Shown here one piece after another: positions 8,588-16,382 of a stretch of 61,303 bases of DNA. Under the pieces are notes generated by a model. It was not told the origin of the DNA and did not search any database. It saw nothing but the letters and a program-made list of their open reading frames with translations. Position 1 is the stretch's first letter, and the number at the start of each line of letters is the position of its first letter. Origin of the DNA: Ruminococcus sp. (lineage in GTDB: Bacteria; Bacillota; Clostridia; Oscillospirales; Ruminococcaceae); the NCBI GenBank assembly GCA_030531185.1, contig JAUNOG010000009.1:1-61303 (forward strand), given 5' to 3'. The translations under genes were made by a program, and so were the position numbers.

Positions 8588-9604
8588 TTATTCGGATATC
8601 TTATCCAACGACAGCGTAGCGATACCGTTGAGACTTTCGTCGGCTCGCTTGCCCGCTATGTAATCAAAATACCCTTGACAGGCTATCATTGCGCCGTTGT
8701 CTCCGCAGTATTTAAGCTCGGGCATATAAAGCTTATAGCCCCGCTTTGCACATTCCGACTGAAGCTTTGCTCTTACGCCCGAGTTGGCGGATACTCCTCC
8801 GGCAAGGGCGATCGTAGTATAGCCAAGATTTTCCGCCGCGAGCATAGTTTTCTCCGTAAGAGTTTCGGCTACCGTTTTCTGAAAGCTTGCCGCCATATCC
8901 TCTTTGTTGATTTGTACGCCTTTCTGCTCGGCGTTGTGAACGGTGTTTATTACTGCAGTTTTAAGTCCCGAAAAGCTGAAATCATATTCGCAGCCCTGTA
9001 CCTTTGGCTTAGGCAGTTTGTATGCGTCGGGATTGCCCGGCTTCGCCGCCGCGTCGATGAATTTTCCTCCGGGATATTCGTAGCCCAGAGTTCTTGCCGC
9101 CTTGTCAAAGCATTCTCCCGCCGCGTCGTCGCGGGTGCGCCCTACAACGTGATATTTTGTGTAGTCCTTGACCTCAACTATGTGGGAATGTCCCCCTGAG
9201 GCAACAAGACATAGATAGGGAGGTTTAAGCTCGGGGTGAGAGATATAGTTCGAGGCTATATGTCCCGCAATGTGGTGAACCGGCACAAGGGGCTTTTTTG
9301 CGCTCATTGCAAGCCCCTTGGCAAAGCTTACGCCCACAAGCAGCGCACCGATAAGTCCCGGGGCGTAGGTAACGGCAACAGCCTCTATATCGTCCATTGT
9401 ACAGCCCGCCTCGTCCAGAGCCGCCTGCGCGACCCATAAAATATTTTCAGCGTGACGGCGGGAGGCTATTTCAGGGACTACTCCGCCGTAAAGCCTGTGT
9501 TCGTCTATTTGACTTGCCACTATATTGGAAAGCACAAGCTTTCCGTCCTCCACGACGGAGCAGGCAGTCTCGTCGCAGGAGCTTTCTATTCCTAATATCT
9601 TCAT
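8588..9604 (-). CDS. tsaD: tRNA N6-adenosine threonylcarbamoyltransferase
   Basis: 338 residues. Starts MKILGIESSCDETA, the ASKHA signature of TsaD/Kae1, with the metal-binding HHIAGH motif and GGVSAN near the C terminus. It transfers threonylcarbamoyl to A37 of ANN-decoding tRNAs with TsaB/TsaE. The ATG at 9604 has GGAGGG upstream; a longer frame to 9667 adds residues foreign to the family. Last gene of the operon that begins at 15686. Confidence 0.95.
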   Translation of the reverse strand: MKILGIESSCDETACSVVEDGKLVLSNIVASQIDEHRLYGGVVPEIASRRHAENILWVAQAALDEAGCTMDDIEAVAVTYAPGLIGALLVGVSFAKGLAMSAKKPLVPVHHIAGHIASNYISHPELKPPYLCLVASGGHSHIVEVKDYTKYHVVGRTRDDAAGECFDKAARTLGYEYPGGKFIDAAAKPGNPDAYKLPKPKVQGCEYDFSFSGLKTAVINTVHNAEQKGVQINKEDMAASFQKTVAETLTEKTMLAAENLGYTTIALAGGVSANSGVRAKLQSECAKRGYKLYMPELKYCGDNGAMIACQGYFDYIAGKRADESLNGIATLSLDKISE

Positions 9605-9623
9605 TTTAGTTCCCTCCGAATTA

Positions 9624-10043
9624 TTAAAACCACATTGCCTTTTCAACTCTGAACTGCGGCTCTGCACCGCCCTTATATGGATCGTATCGGTTTACGTTAC
9701 AGCCGAATTCCTTCAGATAGGAAATTTTATTATCCTCAGTCCATTGGATAAGAGACATTCCCTCAAAGGCTTCGATATTTCCGCCGTTCATCTTGTTCCT
9801 GAAATACCATTCCACCGCGGTCTGAGCTTCCTTGTGGAAATACTGTCTGATATCCCATTGCAAAACAGTTCCTCGGGTATTCCATTCGTTAAACCACAGT
9901 TTGATCTTATCCGCGCCTTTATACTCGGGACCCCAGCTTTCCGCATAGACCGCATTGTCGGAAAATATGTCCGTTATGCCCAGATCTTCTTTTTTCAGCC
10001 ACATATCAAACCAGAGTTCTATAATTTTTTCTCGTGTATACAT
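9624..10043 (-). CDS. NTF2-like (SnoaL-type) protein
   Basis: 139 residues with the cone-shaped NTF2 pattern: an N-terminal helix (REKIIELWFDMWLKKEDLG), a DNAVYAESWGPEYKG strand-turn and a VEWYFRNKMNG strand. The fold covers small enzymes and ligand-binding proteins; the substrate cannot be read from sequence. Lies 14 nt after the DUF1697 gene and 19 nt before tsaD. Confidence 0.75.
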   Translation of the reverse strand: MYTREKIIELWFDMWLKKEDLGITDIFSDNAVYAESWGPEYKGADKIKLWFNEWNTRGTVLQWDIRQYFHKEAQTAVEWYFRNKMNGGNIEAFEGMSLIQWTEDNKISYLKEFGCNVNRYDPYKGGAEPQFRVEKAMWF

Positions 10044-10057
10044 TATTTCCTCCGAAA

Positions 10058-10588
10058 TCAGTCAAGCATACCGTATAAATGCTCAATTACGTTTAATTTT
10101 CTCATTGTAGATGTAATTTTAAGCCGTTTTTCCAGAAAATTATTGTTAAGCTTTTTCTTTTCGGCGTCCCTAGGCAGATACATATAAAGACACTCGCTGC
10201 CCTTGCGGAGTATCTCGCCGAAAAACTGTGTTTTTTCCACCGCAGTTATTTTGTCCTTATCTGTAAAATCATTGGTAAAAACCAAATGAATGCGGGAATA
10301 ATCATATTTATTGTCAAATGGATTTTCCTGAACAGCGATCCGAAGCTGAGCTTTCGTTTTTATGATCACCGCTAAATCCGCTCCGATTTTTTCAAGTATT
10401 ATATTATGGATTTTCTGCGCTGTTTCTGAAAAAGATAAGTCCGTATCAAGCAGAATATTTCCGCTTTGTATATAGGTCTGTACATTCTCAAAGCCGCAGT
10501 CTCTCAATACCTCGGACAGATATGACATTTTCGGTATGCTGTTTTTGCCCGAGGGCATTACTCCTCTCAGAAATGCCGTTACCTGCAT
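10058..10588 (-). CDS. DUF1697 family protein
   Basis: 176 residues with the family hallmarks AFLRGV near the N terminus and TYIQSGNILL at ~40-50. Function unknown. The start at 10588 is preceded by AAGGAG; the upstream TTG frame overlaps that ribosome site and is not used. Confidence 0.8.
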   Translation of the reverse strand: MQVTAFLRGVMPSGKNSIPKMSYLSEVLRDCGFENVQTYIQSGNILLDTDLSFSETAQKIHNIILEKIGADLAVIIKTKAQLRIAVQENPFDNKYDYSRIHLVFTNDFTDKDKITAVEKTQFFGEILRKGSECLYMYLPRDAEKKKLNNNFLEKRLKITSTMRKLNVIEHLYGMLD

Positions 10589-10602
10589 TTGATCACTCCT
10601 TG

Positions 10603-11328
10603 TCAAGCCAGTCCGTATATCCTCATCATTTCCTCGGAATTTCCTCCGTCCTTGGTTCGCACGTACAGCGGCTTTTCTATCTGGATAAAATTACTTCCGC
10701 CTTTTTTGCCCTCAACCAATACCAGCCACGGAGGGCAGTCGGGGTTTTTGTGAACGGTTCTCATTCGCTTAGGCTCAATACCGTTTTTCCGCATTGCGGT
10801 AATTATGTCGCACAGCCTCTCGGGACGGTTGCAAATGCAAAGTCTGCCGCCGAATTTCAAATTCTTCTTTGCGGCGGAGCACACGTCCTCCACGGTACAC
10901 ATCATTTCGTGACGTGCTATGGACACAGCCTCGCTGTCGTTTTTCGCTCCCGTATTGTTGATTTTGTAGGGAGGATTACAGGTGATAAGGTCAAGCTCTT
11001 TGCCGCTCCTCCAGTTTTTCAGATCTGTAAGTACGGGAGTTATATTTGAAATGACCGACCGTTCAAGAGATATCTTCAGCTGTTCGTGGGCTTTCTCCTG
11101 AATTTCCAGAGCGTATATATGCTTAGGCTGATAGAATTTCTGCAAAAGCAGAGCGATTATTCCGCTGCCCGTGCAGAAATCGGCGCACATATCCTTGTGT
11201 CTTGCGTGTGAAAAATCCGCAAGCAGAAATGCGTCCGTACCGAAACGGTGCTCTGTTGAAATACATATTTCTATAGGATTTCCGTTAATTTCGCCAAGAG
11301 GCTCAAAGGTAAAATCGGTGTATGTCAT
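10603..11328 (-). CDS. tRNA1(Val) A37 N6-methyltransferase (TrmN6/YfiC-like)
   Basis: 241 residues. SAM-binding segment DFCTGSGIIALLL and the N6-adenine methyltransferase motif NPPY. Closest known role is methylation of A37 in tRNA1(Val); other N6-adenine targets are possible. Overlaps the HAD gene by 4 nt. Confidence 0.8.
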   Translation of the reverse strand: MTYTDFTFEPLGEINGNPIEICISTEHRFGTDAFLLADFSHARHKDMCADFCTGSGIIALLLQKFYQPKHIYALEIQEKAHEQLKISLERSVISNITPVLTDLKNWRSGKELDLITCNPPYKINNTGAKNDSEAVSIARHEMMCTVEDVCSAAKKNLKFGGRLCICNRPERLCDIITAMRKNGIEPKRMRTVHKNPDCPPWLVLVEGKKGGSNFIQIEKPLYVRTKDGGNSEEMMRIYGLA

Positions 11329-11807
11329 AGGTTTACTCTTTTCTTTATTCTCTCTATTTCCGCCCAGATGTCATTTGCCCAGTCGGGGCTTTCATCATTT
11401 ATAAGCGCAACTTTAAATCCGTAAGTTTTACCGTTTTGCAGGACGGATATATCGTCATCAATATGTAAATCAATTCTGTACTTTGACGGATATTTCGACG
11501 GCATTGCCTCGGCTCTGCCGTTTTGTATCTCACGGTAATGTCGGTCTCCGTTCACTACCTCGTCGATTTTTATTCCGTAGCATCTGAATACCGCCGTAAT
11601 ATATCTCGGTGAGCGGAATGAAGTCGTATATATCCAAAGCCGTATGCCGTTTTCCTTGATTTTGGACAACAATTCTACCGTCCCCAAACGAAGTCTGTCC
11701 TTAAAAATCTTATTCAAAGGAAACATTAATTCTTTTTCAGTATCATATTTTTCGGGGTCAACAAACAATGTATCGTCCAAATCAAAAGAGACTGTCAAGG
11801 CATTCAC
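11325..11807 (-). CDS. HAD-superfamily hydrolase
   Basis: 160 residues. Motif I SFDLDDTLF (nucleophile Asp), motif II Thr in IYTTS, C-terminal acidic motif HIDDDIS. Small or absent cap. Likely a phosphatase of unknown substrate. Overlaps both neighbours by 4 nt. Confidence 0.75.
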   Translation of the reverse strand: MNALTVSFDLDDTLFVDPEKYDTEKELMFPLNKIFKDRLRLGTVELLSKIKENGIRLWIYTTSFRSPRYITAVFRCYGIKIDEVVNGDRHYREIQNGRAEAMPSKYPSKYRIDLHIDDDISVLQNGKTYGFKVALINDESPDWANDIWAEIERIKKRVNL

Positions 11808-12250
11808 TCCTCTTGATATTTCTTAACCATTATCAAAGCGTTTTCCGTCGGTTCGGAGTAGAAATTTTTCCGTATTCCCGCCTGCTCAAACCCCATTTTT
11901 TCATACAAAGAGATAGCCGCCGTATTGGACTGCCTTACCTCCAGAAACCAGCTTGACCCATTGGGAATGTCCTTCCAAGCCGCAGAAAAAAGAGCCTTTG
12001 CAATACCCTTTCGGCGGAATTTTTCCGACACGGCTATATTGTTTATTTCGACCTCGCCCGCAATGTACCAGAGACTTAAAAATCCCGCAGGCTCGCCGTC
12101 AAGGTACGCCAAATATGTGTAGTCGTTGGGGTTTGACAGCTGCCTGAAATAAGTCTCAGCGCTCCACGCCTCCGCAAGATTTTCTTTTGCTGCGGCGGCG
12201 ACGGTTTTATAGTTTTCCTCGGTCATCGGAAAAATCTCGATACCGCTCAC
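11804..12250 (-). CDS. rimI: Ribosomal-protein-alanine N-acetyltransferase, RimI-like
   Basis: 148-residue GNAT protein. Acetyl-CoA loop segment FRRKGIAKALF, then WFLEVRQSNTAAISLYEKMGF and IRKNFY, the RimI pattern. Family role is N-terminal acetylation of ribosomal protein S18. In many Firmicutes rimI is next to tsaD; here the two are in the same operon but separated by four genes. Confidence 0.8.
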   Translation of the reverse strand: MSGIEIFPMTEENYKTVAAAAKENLAEAWSAETYFRQLSNPNDYTYLAYLDGEPAGFLSLWYIAGEVEINNIAVSEKFRRKGIAKALFSAAWKDIPNGSSWFLEVRQSNTAAISLYEKMGFEQAGIRKNFYSEPTENALIMVKKYQEE

Positions 12251-12861
12251 TGCTTTTCTCCTATGAGACAGTAGGCTTTTCCCTCTTTGAGTATCTTCAC
12301 CTTTACGTTTACAAGACCGTTTTCCCTTGCAATACTTCTCAATTCCCTTGGAGTAAATTTGTCAAATCCCGTATCGCAGCAGGGTAGCTTGTCGAGAAAA
12401 TCCTTTGAATAAAATGAGCATATAAGGTTTCCGCCGCTTTTCAGTACCCTGAGTATTTCCTCAAAAGCCTTTGACATATCGTCCCAGAAATACACTGTGT
12501 TAATAGTGTAGACCGTATCGAAAAAGCCGTCGTTGTAGGGGAGATCGGTAACGCTTGCCTGCGAAAGCATAATTCTGTTCAGCGTAACTCCGTCGGTATT
12601 CTTATCTATTGCTTTTTCCACCATATCTGCGGAAATATCAATGCCGTAAAGCTTGGCGTCGAGTTTTTTTGACAGCCTTGACAGCATATACCCGTTGCCG
12701 AAACCCACGTCGAGAATTCTTGCTCCGCTGTCCTTGCAGACGAATTTTTCAACAGCTTTGTAATGCTCTCTGTTGAGAACGTTCATAAATTTTGCCGAGA
12801 ACATTCCGCCTATTCCCGTAGGATTGGCAAACTGTTCTCCGATGTATTCTTTTAATGACAT
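12247..12861 (-). CDS. Class I SAM-dependent methyltransferase
   Basis: 204 residues. Motif I ILDVGFGNGYML, then YGIDISADMVEKA and a C-terminal FTPRELRSIARENGL segment, as in Methyltransf_11-type small-molecule methyltransferases. Substrate unknown. Overlaps rimI by 4 nt and the upstream gene by 10 nt. Confidence 0.8.
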   Translation of the reverse strand: MSLKEYIGEQFANPTGIGGMFSAKFMNVLNREHYKAVEKFVCKDSGARILDVGFGNGYMLSRLSKKLDAKLYGIDISADMVEKAIDKNTDGVTLNRIMLSQASVTDLPYNDGFFDTVYTINTVYFWDDMSKAFEEILRVLKSGGNLICSFYSKDFLDKLPCCDTGFDKFTPRELRSIARENGLVNVKVKILKEGKAYCLIGEKQ

Positions 12862-13700
12862 TTCGGACCTCCAATTCTTTTCTCTATATATGCGTTATGC
12901 GCAAGACCTTTTTGAGTTGCGTATTTATAAAAATCCTCTGCTTTTCTTAAACAGCCCGTATCGATGAGAGCGTTAATTACGGCGCAGACAGCCACATTTG
13001 CTCTGTTTCCCGCAGAACGGGGAGCATTTAACTTTTGCCATTCCCCGCAGCAATAATTGCTTACGGTACCAGGCTTTGAAAGGTCTTTGCATATATTTGT
13101 TATATCCGGAATACCCTGCGCTCCGAATACTGTCATAAGCTGAGAATGATTTATCAGCCAATAAAATTCATACTGCTCCGAATTCTTTACCTGCTGTAAA
13201 AATCTATAGCTTTCATTCATTGCAAAATTTAAATTCATTGTACCGCATTTAAATTGCTTATGCCTCGATAATGCCGCTCTGTGAGCCTCAAAGGCTATAT
13301 ACTCGTTTTCACAAGTAACGACCTTATTTTTCTCGCAGGCGTACCGATACAGATCGTACCAGAATTCGTTATATCCGCCGAGCTGTAAGGTGAATTTCTG
13401 GGTCGCGTCGCATACGCACCAGAATAAATACGGATCTGACATTGTTTTCAGATGTTCCGAAAACCGTATGTGATTTTTATACAGATTTTCGCTGTCTCTC
13501 ATCAGAGCATACAGATCGGAAATGCTCCACATCAGCCAAGCGATATCTTCGCTGTCGGTGAATTCTCCGCTTTCCAGAGCGTTTTCAAAAAATTCAAGAG
13601 CGCGCTTGTCGGCGTCTCTTTTTTCTTCAGCGCTGTAATCGTTACGCTGTCCGCATAAACGGATTTCTGTAGCCTGTCTGCGAAAGTCTTCCGTTATCAT
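12852..13700 (-). CDS. Helical protein of unknown function
   Basis: 282 residues, predominantly helical, rich in Trp/Tyr/Cys (WLMWSISDLYALM, WCVCDATQ, YCCGEWQKLNAPRS). No signal, membrane segment or recognised motif; the repeated helical character loosely recalls TPR-like solenoids. Embedded by overlaps in the rsmI operon, so it is expressed with it. Confidence 0.65.
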   Translation of the reverse strand: MITEDFRRQATEIRLCGQRNDYSAEEKRDADKRALEFFENALESGEFTDSEDIAWLMWSISDLYALMRDSENLYKNHIRFSEHLKTMSDPYLFWCVCDATQKFTLQLGGYNEFWYDLYRYACEKNKVVTCENEYIAFEAHRAALSRHKQFKCGTMNLNFAMNESYRFLQQVKNSEQYEFYWLINHSQLMTVFGAQGIPDITNICKDLSKPGTVSNYCCGEWQKLNAPRSAGNRANVAVCAVINALIDTGCLRKAEDFYKYATQKGLAHNAYIEKRIGGPKCH

Positions 13701-14530
13701 TTCGTTTCCTCCAATAATTTTCCGTACAGATCTCCTTTGGAAAATCCCGTAGCTTTCGCTATCTGCTTGCAGGCGTCCGCCCCGCGCATTCCCTTTGCTA
13801 CAAGAGCCTTGACCTGTTCAAAAGCCTGCTCTATGGTCTCTGCGGGAGCAAGACTTTCTTCGTCCGCTCCCTCTATTACAAGGACAAATTCGCCCTTGGG
13901 CTTGTTTTCGGTATAAAATTTCACTGCCTGAGATAAGGTCGTGCGTTTGACCTCCTCGTGTAATTTAGTTAGTTCTCTGCAAAGGGAAATTTTTCTGTCG
14001 CCGAAATACTCCAGCATATCCTCCAGAGTACCTAACAGCTTATGCGGAGCCTCGTAGAATATCAGCGTATTTGTGCAGTTCTTTACCGCCGCAAGATGTT
14101 CAAATCTCTGCTTTTTTGTCACGGACAGAAATCCCTCGAACTGAAAACGCGAGGTTGAAAGTCCGCTTACTGCAAGGGCGGACACGACTGCCGACGGACC
14201 GGGGACTACCTCAACACGCACGTTGTTTTCGGCGCACAGCCTTACCAGGAGTTCCCCGGGGTCCGAAATACAGGGCATTCCCGCGTCGGTGACTATCGCG
14301 GCGTTTTCTCCCGCAAGAATGCGGTTTAATATTTGTTCTCCCGTCTGCCTTGCGTTATGTTCGTGATAGCTTACCAGCGGCTTTTTTATTTCAAAATAGT
14401 TTAACAGCTTTGCGGTAACTCTCGTATCCTCGGCGCAGATAAAATCTGCGTTTTCAAGGGTTTCTACTGCTCGGTAGGTCATATCGCCCAGATTTCCGAT
14501 AGGAGTTCCCACTACAAATAATTTTCCCAT
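13697..14530 (-). CDS. rsmI: 16S rRNA C1402 2'-O-methyltransferase
   Basis: 277 residues; opens LFVVGTPIGNLGDMTYRAVE and contains DAGMPCISDPGE and VVPGPSAVVSAL, diagnostic tetrapyrrole-methylase-fold motifs of RsmI. It methylates the ribose of C1402 in the decoding centre. Separated by 4 nt from the upstream amidohydrolase gene. Confidence 0.93.
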   Translation of the reverse strand: MGKLFVVGTPIGNLGDMTYRAVETLENADFICAEDTRVTAKLLNYFEIKKPLVSYHEHNARQTGEQILNRILAGENAAIVTDAGMPCISDPGELLVRLCAENNVRVEVVPGPSAVVSALAVSGLSTSRFQFEGFLSVTKKQRFEHLAAVKNCTNTLIFYEAPHKLLGTLEDMLEYFGDRKISLCRELTKLHEEVKRTTLSQAVKFYTENKPKGEFVLVIEGADEESLAPAETIEQAFEQVKALVAKGMRGADACKQIAKATGFSKGDLYGKLLEETK

Positions 14531-14534
14531 ATTA

Positions 14535-15686
14535 TCACCAAATAAATTCTCCGTTTATCATAACCTTTTCGGGACTTGACATTACCTCGAAGGGGTTGGA
14601 CTTAAACAAAACCATATCTCCGTCCTTGCCACTCTCTATGGAGCCTGCTCTGTCGAAGATCCCTCCGATCTTAGCGGGTATCTTCGTTACCGCTTTAATC
14701 CCGTCGTAGAAGCTCAGACCGTTTTTTATGCAAATTCCCACAGAGATAGGAAGATACTCGATAGGAACCTCCGAATGGTCTGTACATATTGCCGCATCAA
14801 TCCCATACTTTGTCATAACCGCGGCATTTGCGGGAGAAAGGCTTGCCATTTCGGGCTTACAGCGGTCGCAGATAACAGGGCCGACTATTGCGGAGCAATT
14901 TTCCTCCGACAGCTCTCCCGCAATGAGATGACCGTCCGTACAGTGTACAAGAGTATAGTCAAGCCCGAATTCCTTGGCAATTCTCACAGCGGTAAAAATA
15001 TCGTTCGCCTTGTGGCAATGGAAATGCGCCTTGATTTCTCCTTTCAGCAGAGGTATCAAAGCCTCGGATTTTATGTCGAAGTCGGGCATATCCTCGTCGT
15101 CCTCGGCTCTTTCCTTGTCCTCCATATAACGCTTTGCCTTGAACAGATTTTCCCTTATAATGCTTGCCACAGCCATTCTTGTGCAGGGAGACTGCTCCTT
15201 GTCCATATAGGTAAGCTTAGGATTTTCGCCCATAGAGAATTTCATTCCCACGCTTTTTATTATCATTTTGTCAATGCGTATACCGTTTGTTTTTACGGCA
15301 TAAATTTCCCCCGCAATGGGATTTGTCGACCCCGGGGAAATAAACACGCTTGTAACTCCCGATCTCCTCGCCTGCGCAAAGGAGTAGTCCATAGGATTGA
15401 TACCGTCGATAATTCTCAGCTGGGGAGTAACGGGGTCGAACTCCTCGTTCAGATCCTCGCCCTCTATCCCCACGCCGCTCGCAGTAAGTCCCAGATGAGT
15501 ATGAGCGTCGATAAATCCGGGATAGACCGTCATACCCTGTGCGTCAAAGCAGTTCTCGGCTTGTATGTTATCGGGCTTACCCTCGCCCACAGAGGATATC
15601 TTACCGTTTTCTACTGTGACGTAACCGTTTTCGATTATCTCGTCATTATCGTTCATTGTATATATTTTTGCGTTTATAATTGTCAT
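14535..15686 (-). CDS. Amidohydrolase (imidazolonepropionase/dihydroorotase-like)
   Basis: 383 residues. Metal-site motif GFIDAHTHLG, later HFHCHKAND and CTDHSEVPI, giving the His and Asp ligands of the amidohydrolase barrel. N- and C-terminal beta segments form the small sandwich domain. Specificity cannot be assigned. First gene of the ten-gene operon; GGAAGGA precedes the ATG. Confidence 0.85.
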   Translation of the reverse strand: MTIINAKIYTMNDNDEIIENGYVTVENGKISSVGEGKPDNIQAENCFDAQGMTVYPGFIDAHTHLGLTASGVGIEGEDLNEEFDPVTPQLRIIDGINPMDYSFAQARRSGVTSVFISPGSTNPIAGEIYAVKTNGIRIDKMIIKSVGMKFSMGENPKLTYMDKEQSPCTRMAVASIIRENLFKAKRYMEDKERAEDDEDMPDFDIKSEALIPLLKGEIKAHFHCHKANDIFTAVRIAKEFGLDYTLVHCTDGHLIAGELSEENCSAIVGPVICDRCKPEMASLSPANAAVMTKYGIDAAICTDHSEVPIEYLPISVGICIKNGLSFYDGIKAVTKIPAKIGGIFDRAGSIESGKDGDMVLFKSNPFEVMSSPEKVMINGEFIW

Positions 15687-15702
15687 TGGTGTTCCTTCCC
15701 TT

Positions 15703-15776
15703 TTAGAAATAAGAAATTCAGAGGTAAGAGGTTAGAATTGTATCTGTACGTTCCTGTTTCTTACCGTTTACTTCTA
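15703..15776. repeat. Heptad repeat element, copy 1
   Basis: About 74 bp, near-identical to copy 2 at 15849. The left arm is purine-rich heptads (TTAGAAA TAAGAAA ... TAAGAGG TTAGAA); the right arm is their pyrimidine-rich complement (TTCTTACC ... TTACTTCTAG), so the unit can fold as an imperfect hairpin. Confidence 0.85.
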
Positions 15777-15848
15777 GTGTACCGACACGCCCATATTCAG
15801 CACAATCTCCTTGCCCTTTTTTCCATATGCTGCGTTGTCGTCATCCGC
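15777..15848 (-). pseudogene. Possible 3' remnant of a lost gene between two repeat copies
   Basis: On the minus strand this reads ADDDNAAYGKKGKEIVLNMG then VSVH and a TAG that lies in the repeat's CTAG end. It has no start codon in frame. The composition is protein-like, but it is only ~24 codons and the parent gene is not recognised. Confidence 0.35.
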
Positions 15849-15937
15849 TTAGAAGTAAGAAATTCAGAGGTAAGAGGTTAGAATTGTATCCGTACGTTCC
15901 TGCTTCTTACCTCTTACTTCTAACTTCTTACATCTAG
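15849..15937. repeat. Heptad repeat element, copy 2
   Basis: About 89 bp; the first ~70 bp match copy 1 with few changes. The right arm is longer (TTACTTC TAACTTC TTACATC TAG). Its outer end lies 3 nt beyond the dut stop, so it may serve as the 3' end of the zapA-U32-dut unit. Confidence 0.85.
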
Positions 15938-15940
15938 TTG

Positions 15941-16381
15941 CTATTTTCCCGTTGAACCGAAACCGCCTGCACCTCTTTCCGTATCCGAAAGCTCCGTTGC
16001 TTCCTCCACTTCGGGAGTAAATATCGGCGTTATCACAAGCTGCGCTATTCTGTCTCCGTGATTTATCGTATAATCATTCTTGCTATGGTTATGGAGCACG
16101 ACTACTATTTCTCCGCGGTAGTCCCAGTCCACTACTCCCACGCAGTTCGCGGGAGCAAGTCCCAGCTTACACGCAAGGGAGCTTCTTGCGTGTATCAGCA
16201 GTACCGCTTCTTTTGTGCCCTCAAGCTCCAGACTTATGCCTATTGGTATTTTTTTCGTTTCACCCGCCTTGACCGTGACAGGTTCGTCCAGACAGGCGCA
16301 AAGATCGTAGCCTGCGCTGTATTCGGTTTGTCTCTGCGGCATTGTCGCTTTATCGTTAAGCTTTTTTACAAGCAATTTCAT
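15941..16381 (-). CDS. dut: Deoxyuridine 5'-triphosphate nucleotidohydrolase
   Basis: 146 residues with the trimeric dUTPase motifs in order: SAGYDL, HARSSLACKLGL, GVVDWDYRGEI, GDRIAQLVI and the C-terminal ERGAGGFGSTG P-loop-like arm. It hydrolyses dUTP to dUMP, keeping uracil out of DNA and feeding dTMP synthesis. One nucleotide separates it from the U32 gene upstream. Confidence 0.95.
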   Translation of the reverse strand: MKLLVKKLNDKATMPQRQTEYSAGYDLCACLDEPVTVKAGETKKIPIGISLELEGTKEAVLLIHARSSLACKLGLAPANCVGVVDWDYRGEIVVVLHNHSKNDYTINHGDRIAQLVITPIFTPEVEEATELSDTERGAGGFGSTGK

Positions 16382-16382
16382 T

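Noticed and set aside
14775..15881. Long frame (368 codons) opposite the amidohydrolase gene
   Set aside because: It is antisense to a gene with clear metal-site motifs, has no ribosome site and reads through the repeat elements; composition is that of a shadow frame.
15703..15937. Two direct repeats considered as a CRISPR array
   Set aside because: Only two units, long (74-89 bp) with a 72-bp gap that reads as a gene remnant, built of heptads, and no cas genes nearby.
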